A stretch of DNA of 64,000 nucleotides from Imbricaverruca yamaguchii (lineage: Eukaryota; Arthropoda; Thecostraca; Neoverrucidae): the NCBI GenBank assembly GCA_034440575.1, contig JAOTOL010001310.1, positions 442,001 to 506,000 of the forward strand, written 5' to 3'. Positions 56,108 through 64,000 of the stretch are shown here, one piece after another. Every line of letters starts with the position of its first letter. Position 1 is the stretch's first letter. The notes below the pieces were generated by a model. That model saw only the letters and a program-made list of their open reading frames with translations, searched no databases and was not told the DNA's origin. A program made the position numbers and the translations under genes.

Positions 56108-58408
56108 CAGTGTTGGAAAAACAGGAGTTTGTTGGTGTCATGCATACCAATACATTTTGTACTCCAGGATTGTGACTAGACTAAATGAAATATTTTGTAC
56201 TCCAGAAGGGAAAACGAAGAACAACATTGTTTGGTCGAGTGCTACCACTCAAAGTCCATACCTGACAACAACTAGCAGTTTCCGCGACCCCAGCGCGCCG
56301 ACCAGCCAACATCACTACACATCCTTGAAAGGCAGTGCAAAGCGTAGAGTATGGGCCGTCAGTGTTGCGCTAAAATTCATAAAGGACCTTACTAAAACCG
56401 GCTATGCACAACTTGCGGCGCTTCATATGTGAAAAGACGCTATATTTGTGTCAATAAAGTCAACAATTAATCCAATATTTATTCAATATTGATTGAATAT
56501 TTATTCAATATTGCTTCAATATTTATTCAATATTGATTCAATATTGATTCAATATTTATTCAATATTGGTTCAATATTTATCAATATTTAATCTGATATA
56601 TGACATACTTAGATTAATGAATATCTATTTCATAATACTCTTTGGAAACTTGTGCTCAAGCCTAGAGGTGTTCTATAGCCTTGCACTGGAGTACTCGCCA
56701 AGAAGCAGCAGAAATCTCTAGTTGGCAAATCTGGGAGTACTTGGTGTCAGCGGAGTATCAATTTGAAGCCTGGTTTCGCCAGTAAATGCTTTGAATGCGC
56801 AATCGAAGGTCGTTTTGTTAAAGGGACAACTTTTTTAGACACAATGAGCCCATTCAATGCAAGAAAATCACTTCAAATTTCCTAAAATCCGCCCCGGAGC
56901 AAGCATATTTTTTTGTAAATGTGTGCGAAGATAAACATGCGCCTTGAAATATAACCACATTTTGGGTTCATCGGTGTCAGTGAAGGGTCCGTAATACATG
57001 TTCCAAAATTTACTCCGACCCATTCCCTGTTCCCCCGCCCCATGAGCAGTTGTACTTCTAGGGCTGGGGTAGCGAATCCGACCTGCTCTATCTAAGAATA
57101 AAAATAAAACCGCCTGTGAGCGGTTTTACAGGGACAATTTGTCCTCCCGTCTAGCAGCTCTAGATACTTCTAACTCGATCCTTGCTTCAAATAAACATTC
57201 CAGACATGAACTAAACAAGTACATAAAGGAACTTTCAATATTCATAAGAATCGTTTTCAATATTTTTTTCCAGCTTTTCCATGCAAAATAACTGTTCCTT
57301 GGTGAGAATAAAACTGTTTTAGACGGATTGCTTTAGTATAATTTTTTATTAAACCATCATATATTCCAAAACATCCATATCCAATAGTCACGTGGTTTTT
57401 GCTGTGCCAGGTGTGCGCAAAGCTGGCTCACAACGCTGTGCGTCGTGAGCCGGTCTCGGTTGTCGGGTGTGAGTTTGTGAACACATCGATTAAGTATACT
57501 TTTGTTACCATTTTCTCAACCATTGCTCATGAAGTTGGCTTATAACCTCATCCTTCACTAATAATTTAACCACAGCCAATTTTGGGGTCTGAGGCAGAGC
57601 TGTGTATTATGCGTCGGCGGCAAATCATACGCACAAACTCGGAATAGCTCAAAGGTTGACCGGGTCATGAAATGCATTTTGGGGTGCTTGAGATTTTGGA
57701 CAACAACGGAAGTTAGCAATAATTCAAATTAATCGTGGGTGAACTTGCTCATTAATTGTGGGACTAGTCCTTTGGAAAAGTGTTTGTTGAAGGATGATCC
57801 CGGTGGTGTGGTCCGCCCAAGATGAGTGAGTGCGATTCATCCTGAGCTCTGCCAGGAGAAATGTTATTGGTGTATTCACATTACATCATGCCTATTTATC
57901 ATAAATACTTGTTTGTGAACTTTGGGAATATATCACCCACCTACACTGAGGCAATATCTATACACTTTGCAGATATTATGGGTATATTTTTTTGAGTACT
58001 TTGCCTACTGAGGGCATTTCCCACTAGGTTGCATTTCTTGGCACAATAGCACCAATTCATGACTTAGCTTGCTGACATATTGCTGACTTAGCAGTTAGCT
58101 ATGTGTACATATATATTTGTATGGAACATGCAGCATGAAATGCTAACATTTATTTTTAATTCCATCAAAGCAATACTATCTGGTTATTGACAACTTTTTT
58201 TTTTCTTTCAGCAAAGTTTTTGACATTGCTTAGTTTTCCAAGATGTTTATGCATACAAAAATGCTAACATTGGTTTTCGTTCCCACTAAAACAAGGCTAA
58301 TTGTCACCATGTGCATAGCTATTTTTTGGAATCCAGCTAAAAAATTCGTACTCCAGCTAAAAATTTTGTACTCCACTACCAAGAAGATAATATGGAAATC
58401 CTACACTG
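56108..58408 (+). mobile_element. hAT-F: 2,301-bp hAT-type element inserted in an inverted relative
   Basis: The left end is CAGTGTTGGAAAAACAGG. The right end on the opposite strand is CAGTGTAGGATTTCC. It is flanked by the perfect 8-bp duplication TTCTTATT (56100-56107 and 58409-58416). Each end has two TTTTGTACTCC-type subterminal motifs. No transposase ORF is visible. Because the surrounding DNA is the same family in the opposite orientation, the locus is a large imperfect palindrome. Confidence 0.88.
56463..56600. repeat. ~11-bp AT-rich repeat (ATTCAATATTG) within hAT-F
   Basis: About ten units alternate ATTCAATATTT and ATTCAATATTG. A shorter inverted version is at about 59090-59140. Confidence 0.88.
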
Positions 58409-59589
58409 TTCTTATTAATATTAAAAGTTCCTTTATGTACTCGTTTAGTTCATGTCTGGAATGTTTAGTTGAAACAAGGATCGACTTGGAAGGATCCAGA
58501 GCTGCTAGACGGGAGAGCAAATTTCCCCTGTAAAACCGCTCATAGGCGGTTTTATTTTTGTTAATAGAGCTGGTCGGATTTCCTTACCCCAGCACTAGGA
58601 CAGCTGATCACGAGGCTGACGAACAGTTGATGGTTCGGAGTAAATTTAGAATACGTATTACGGACTCTTCACTGACACTGATGAACCCCAAATGCAGTTA
58701 TATTTCAAGGCACATAGTTTATCTTCGCTCACATTTGCCAAAAATTATTTGACAGTCATGCGTAAGTGCACAAATCGCATTGGTTTCTTGGTGTAATCGC
58801 CTCGGAGAACTTGCTTGCTCCGTGGCGGATTTTAGGAAATTCCAAGTGATTTTCTGCATTGAACGAGCTCATTGTGTCTAAAAAAAAGTTGTCCCTTTAA
58901 GAAAACGACCTTCGATTGCGCATTAAAAGCACTTACTGGCCAAACCAGGCTTCAAGTATTTACTCCGGCAATACCAAGTACCCACAGATTTGCCAACTAG
59001 GGATTTCTTGTACTTCCTGGTGAACACTCCAGCACAAGTATCTAAAAATATATATTTAATAGATATTGATTAATCCAAATATATCATATATCAGAATAAA
59101 TATTGATGAATATTGAATCAACATTGAATAAATATTCAATTAATGATTGACTATGTTGACACAAGTAGTGTCTTCTCACATTGGTCTTCTCTATAGCCTC
59201 TTATATGACGTCACGCGACGCAATTTGTGCTGTGCGGAAACATTTTTAGCGGATAAATTGCGCTAAAAACCGACAAACATCACCGATACCAACAGATCCG
59301 AACGTCGTCTAGTTCTATTATGGTCATTAACGGGTCGGCGATTTGGTACTGCTGCAACTGCTATTTGTTTTGAGGTATGGACTTTGAGTGGTAGCACATG
59401 ACCAAACAATGCTGTTCTTCCTTTTCCCTTCTAGAGTACAAAATATTTCATTTAGTCTAGTCACAATCCTGGAGTACAAAATGTATTGGTATGCTTGACA
59501 CCAACAAATGCCAGTTTTTCAAACACTTGTCAATATTTATTATGATGTATTATATATTTAGATTAATCAGTATTTATTAAATATTTATT

Positions 59590-60695
59590 TTTAGATATTT
59601 GTACTGGAGTGCTTGTCAAGAAGTACCAGAAATCCCTAGTTGGCAAATCCGGGGTATTTGGTATTGCCGGAGTAAATACTTCAAGCCTTGTTTGGTCATT
59701 TAGGTGCTTTGAAGGTGCAATTTAATGCCATTTTGTTAAGTAGACAACTTTTTTAAACACAATGAGCCCATTCAATGCCAACATCACTTCAAATTTCCTA
59801 AAAATGGCCCCGGAGCAAGCAAGTTCTCTGAGGCGATTACATCAACAAACCAATGTCATTTGTGCACTTATGCATGACTGTCAAATAATTTTGGGGGAAT
59901 GTGTGCAAACATAAATCATGAGCCTTGAAATATAACTGCATTTGGTATTCGTAAGTGTCAGTGAAGGGTCGTAATACTTGTTCCAACCTTACTCCGACCC
60001 ATCTCCTGTTTGCTGGCCCGGTGATCAGCTGTACTTCTAGCGCTGGGGAAAGCGAATCCGACCAGCTCCATTTAACAGCAATAATACAACCGAATATTAG
60101 TTGTTTTACCGCTGTAAAACCGACTATTAGTCTGTTATACTGTGACTATTATACTGTGGCAATTTGCTCAAAAACTTTTCTTTTTTTTAAACTGTCTGGC
60201 CACTCTGGATCCTTCCAAGATGATCCTTGCTTCAACTAAGTGTTCCAGACATGAGCTAAGCAAGTACATTGAGAAACTTTTAACATGAATAATAATTGGT
60301 TTCAATGCATTTTCTCAGCTTTTCATGCAAAGTAACTGTTAATAATTTTCATTAAACCATTTTGGATTCTGAAACCCATATCCCAATAGTCTGGAAATAA
60401 CATCAGTAGGTGCACGAACATCCTACTCGTGGAATGTGTCGTGAATATTTTTAGGTGTGTAGTGTGAGCTGGTCAGGAGTGTCAGATATGCATTTATAAA
60501 ACTTGGTTGGCATTGACTAAGAAATTAAGTATCCTTTTGTTATCATTGTCTCTACCATTGCTCATGACCACAGAGAGCCATTTAACCACAGAGCCAATTT
60601 TGAGGTCTGAAGCAGAGCGGTGTATTATGTGTTGGTGGCGAATGGTGCGCACAAACTCGGAAAGGTTGGCCGGGGCCTGCATTTTTTTTCAAATT
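59590..60695 (+). mobile_element. Third, truncated copy of the hAT-F family
   Basis: It matches 56680-57660 in the same order and orientation, with many substitutions and small indels. It stops abruptly near 60690, where the SINE begins. No target duplication could be assigned. Confidence 0.75.
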
Positions 60696-60696
60696 T

Positions 60697-60853
60697 TAGG
60701 GGGCTGCAGTAGTTCAGTTGGTAGAGCGTCAGACTCTTGATCACAAGCTTGTCGGTTTGAATGTCACAGCTGACTGCATTTACAGAGTCTGCCTGCAACC
60801 AGTCGGTGTGAGAGGTTTGCGATGCTATATAATTTAGCAGTTGAATGAAAAAA
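60697..60853 (+). mobile_element. tRNA-derived SINE
   Basis: The first ~75 bp resemble a tRNA: TAGTTCAGTTGGTAGAGCG (A box) and a degraded B box, GGTTTGAATGTC, with an anticodon-like loop around CTCTTGATC. The anticodon and T stems pair poorly, so it is not a working tRNA gene. About 75 bp of non-tRNA sequence follows, then GAATGAAAAAAAG, an A-rich tail. Confidence 0.75.
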
Positions 60854-61796
60854 AGAACCCAAGGACATGGAAATGTAAGGACATTGTACATTTAACATAT
60901 ATTTCCAGTAATTTATGCTCTGGCTTATCCATATCCATACCTGGTGTCTTAGACAGGATAAAGAAGTTCACCACTTTTCTCCATGCAAATTAATGTGTGG
61001 CTTAGTTCCACATTAGTTATCTGCACATGCAAAACTCAATGTTCACAGCAATCAGTGTGTGATGACTCATCCATGTTGATACCTGGTGTTTTTTTCAGGC
61101 ATCATAAACAAGACTGGGTATTCCTTCAGAATGGTGAAATACTCATCTCCATTGAAAACACTATAATTTCTGTCCTTATTCAACATTAATTCTACACATG
61201 CACAGTATATGTGCTGAGCTGGCAACTGCACCCAAGCATTGTGACTAAATTAAGAAATATTGGTAGGAAATGGCACAATTTCAAAGCAATTCCATTATAG
61301 AGATTTATGTTATGTAAAGTGTTCATGATGTGAACTTGTTTCAGTTCTATATTTGTGTAGTTATTGGCATTACACAGACATGAAAGTGTTTCATATACAG
61401 GGTAAATATGTAGAAGAATCCCCTATACCATTTTTTTAAATGTCTTTCTTGTGCTTTTTGATGATTTAATTAACTTTGATATTCACATCTTTGGGAGATG
61501 ACAACTTTTCTAGATGTAAGCAATTTAAGTTGAAATACTTACATTTATATAAGTGATCTGTCAAGACTAGAACATCACATTCATTCAAATAGCATTCAAA
61601 GCACCAGCAGATAAAAATATATTTTTAATAATGTACATCCAGGCTACTTCTCTCTAGCCAACACAATATGGGGAACATGTTAGGCAGAATATGGGGTTTG
61701 GGTTGGGTAATAAGGTAACACAGGATACTACAAAATTGCACAATAAGGAAGACTTAACCCAGCTACCCTAACCTATTAATGTTGCAATGCATAGAA
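60854..61796. other. AT-rich stretch, no feature recognised
   Basis: No ORF with a recognisable domain and no clear repeat. Confidence 0.4.
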
Positions 61797-61955
61797 CCCA
61801 ATGATTCTGGATTGCCTATACTCTACTGATGTTGGATCCCATAAAACCCAACGATTCTGGATTGCCTATAATCTACTGATGTTGGATCCCCTAAAACCTA
61901 CTGATGTTGGATCATGTTATATCATCATGTCACCAAAGAAGTCATGTCACCAAAG
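61797..61955. repeat. ~58-bp direct repeat and 17-bp duplication
   Basis: GATTCTGGATTGCCTATA and TCTACTGATGTTGGATCCC recur two to three times in order. At 61925-61958 the motif CATGTCACCAAAGAAGT occurs twice in tandem. Confidence 0.85.
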
Positions 61956-61959
61956 AAGT

Positions 61960-63733
61960 CTGCACCATGCACCGTCAATCCTTAGCAGTGTGATTTGAAA
62001 TTATGAATATCTTTCTTATATGTGATGATTTTCCAAAGACCTGGTAGGGGATGAAGTTGCTAGGTCTGTTTCAACAAGTCCAGTCCATACATTTTTTTGT
62101 GAATTTGTGCGCAAGTCACATTTAATGTTGTGCAGGCTATGTCTATTGTTTTCCAGTCTAGGATGAATCTTTAGTCAGAAGATGAGAATATCTTCCTGAG
62201 TCAAGCTGAACATTGTTGCATTGTTATTAGTGTCATCCCTTCTTGCCAATTTGATGTTGTTGGCAAATCTGAATGCCCTATTCCTCACCCCTACCTCAAT
62301 GTTACCTGTGGATGAAAATCTCTAGGAATTTGGCACAAGAGACAATTAGTTGGGCTTGTTCTGACGAGAAATAATATAAATTAAGCTCACCTAATCTTGC
62401 GATATTATATTGCCTAAAATATAGATGTTGCATCAAATCCATGGAACTACCAAAGCCCCCAATGCATGTGACCTCCAATGTGTCGCAAACTTTATTTCCC
62501 AAAACTAACAATGTATTAAAGCCTCCAAGGCTCATTACTTTAAATGTATTGAACCTTTCAAAGGGCAGCTGACATCACATGTGAATTGCAGAGCATTTTA
62601 GTCCTTGTATCCATGTTGCCAACATTGCACTCATGCTGAAATGCATACAAGCCAAATGTTTGAATTGGCAACATCCCTCACCTAGCAACCAGGGCAGTTT
62701 GTAAGCCACATGACCATATGGTACATAAGCACTAAACAGCATTTGTGCAACTGGCAACTGTACCTGAGATATATGAGGTGGTATCCTCAATTGTTAATGA
62801 ATTTAGCCATATATTTAAAGCTCTAATGCAGCCTGTGATGTTTGCTAAAGCTAAGATGCCATGACGGGAATATATATTTGTGAGTCCACCTGCAGCAAAT
62901 CAGAGTGAAAGGTTAGCAATGCTATATAGGCAAGCAATCAAGTGCATCATAGAAGTTGAGACTTTTCTTATATGTGAACTGATTTGAATCATGGTTGAAT
63001 CATAGTTTGCATGAGTCACCATTGGATCAATTTACACAATGGAATCTTTGACAGGTGTGCTTGTGCTGGCTTTCAATAGAATGAAAAACTGTGTCATGAA
63101 GGATTTCCCCATACCCATCCTACACTGCTGGACTGTTTGAAGTCCGTTTTTGAATCACCTGACCTATGTCTGAGCATGATTCTTGTGTCTGGTTGTGTTA
63201 TGTAGAATATGTTTACCTTAACTGGTCAAACCAAAAATAGTTCAAACTGGTCTAGACCAGTTAATGCAGGCTAACACTGGCTGAAACTCAAATTTGTATT
63301 CATGGAGCAAAACATGCTCTTATATTTGCATTGAGTGTTATGTACATGAACACAATGTGGTGGTATTCCTCCTCTCAGCACAAACCATCCATTGCTCTTT
63401 TTGTCATGTGAGCTGGTGTTTGTTGGTGCTGGTGTTTTGTAGCATTATGCTTTGGGTGTAATTATTCTTACAGACACTGACTTGGTCATGCTATACATCT
63501 TGGTACACCACTTTATCAGCCAAGTGTACCTTGTTCACTTGTAATATGGATGGTTGAAATTGTGGTCTCCTACCTATTTAAGAGTACTTCATGTGTAAAG
63601 CTGATCAATCAATCAGCAAGAAACATATGCTGCAACCAGAGACATGTCGTTTATATTTGTGTTATGTAGTTGACATTTATCCTATGTTTATTATGAGGTT
63701 TATTGCTTGAATGTAGAGCATGTCTGTGGTTAT
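61960..63733. other. AT-rich stretch, no gene recognised
   Basis: Several short open frames but nothing with a recognisable family signature. Confidence 0.4.
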
Positions 63734-63787
63734 GGACGCTAACTGACCTTTTAGTCGGCGCGCCCTTAAGCCCAAATAATGAATCAA
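63734..63787 (+). mobile_element. 54-bp hairpin LINE-tail motif, copy 5
   Basis: The plus strand reads GGACGCTAACTGACC, then GTCGGCGCGCCCTTAAGCCC and AAATAATGAATCAA. This is the same order as the minus-strand copies at 8268 and 35088. No clear target duplication was found, so it may be the tail of a longer, unrecognised LINE or an old copy. Confidence 0.65.
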
Positions 63788-64000
63788 TTGGACATATATG
63801 TATTCCATAGGTTTCTCCGACCTTGTGAATTGAATTTTTAGACTTCAGTCTATTCTCTTGGGTGTGGTATGCTATAATAGATACTCGTTTCGTGATACTG
63901 AAATGGAAATGCTTACCATATACTCCTGAGATAATGATGGAACTGTTTGCATTAACAGTGTCTTGCACAGTTGTACCACCCTTGATCAGGAAGCTTCGCT

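Larger units (their letters stand above)
55106..59516 (-). mobile_element. Older hAT-like element (family F) split by hAT-F
   Basis: It begins at 55106 with CAGGGTGGGAAACTTAC, like the end of hAT-C. If 56108-58408 and one TTCTTATT are set aside, 55185-56099 plus 58417-59516 form a continuous inverted relative of hAT-F. The right limit near 59516 is uncertain and no matching target duplication was found for this older copy. Confidence 0.6.

Noticed and set aside
56463..56600. CRISPR-like array
   Set aside because: It is a short AT-rich tandem repeat without unique spacers, and the window is eukaryotic.
59520..59530. 8-bp duplication closing the older hAT-F family copy at its right edge
   Set aside because: The sequence after CACTTG does not match AACCTGAT at 55098-55105, so the right boundary stays undefined.
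60697..60775. Functional tRNA-Lys-like gene
   Set aside because: The anticodon and T stems do not pair properly, the B box is degraded, and SINE-like sequence with an A-rich tail follows.

Overview
This window looks like mobile-element-rich, gene-poor DNA from a eukaryote, most likely an invertebrate and plausibly an arthropod. The evidence is the mixture of elements: I-type LINEs with an RNase H domain, CR1-type LINEs with an esterase-like ORF1, many hAT-type DNA transposons, a tRNA-derived SINE and dozens of minisatellites. I found no host gene that I could defend. No bacterial operon, rRNA, intact tRNA gene or CRISPR array is visible. The species cannot be determined from what I can see.

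Layout, left to right. (1) 1-2.77 kb: GC-rich minisatellites and a CAGA tetranucleotide array. (2) 2.77-9.59 kb: a nearly complete but decayed I-type LINE on the minus strand (LINE-1). Its ORF1 is split by an 823-bp hAT element (hAT-A1), which itself contains a 55-bp hairpin retro-insert. (3) 9.6-11.64 kb: minisatellites. (4) 11.64-14.2 kb: a 5'-truncated relative (LINE-2), minus strand, split by two hAT elements (B1 and A2). (5) 14.2-20.9 kb: minisatellites, including a GC-rich array with higher-order structure, and a third LINE fragment (LINE-3) sitting inside a minisatellite. (6) 20.887-24.626 kb: a 3.74-kb hAT-type transposon (hAT-E) with ~300-bp terminal inverted repeats and a broken transposase-like gene. 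(7) 24.6-41.8 kb: mostly GC-rich unique sequence and minisatellites, with an AT-rich block at 30-32.9 kb. (8) 41.8-48.83 kb: a CR1-type LINE on the plus strand (CR1-A) holding three hAT elements (D1, C, B2). (9) 49.36-50.9 kb: a 1.5-kb CAGA/CACAGA satellite. (10) 51.12-52.54 kb: a second CR1 fragment (CR1-B, minus) holding hAT-D2. (11) 52.5-55.1 kb: no recognisable feature. (12) 55.1-60.7 kb: a palindromic cluster of hAT-like sequence in which a 2.3-kb element (hAT-F) has inserted into an inverted copy of its own family. (13) 60.7-64 kb: a SINE and AT-rich unique DNA.

Nine hAT insertions can be delimited to the base because each is flanked by a perfect 8-bp target duplication: A1, A2, B1, B2, C, D1, D2, E and F. 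The nesting gives a relative order: LINEs first, then hAT insertions into them, then at least one LINE-tail insertion into a hAT copy.

The most unusual signal is a set of 54-56 bp units. Each is a short hairpin followed by a simple-repeat tail. Four copies have 11-14 bp target duplications, and one has an 'empty' paralogous site within the window. They match the 3' end of LINE-3 and look like LINE tails copied on their own, always starting at the base of the hairpin.
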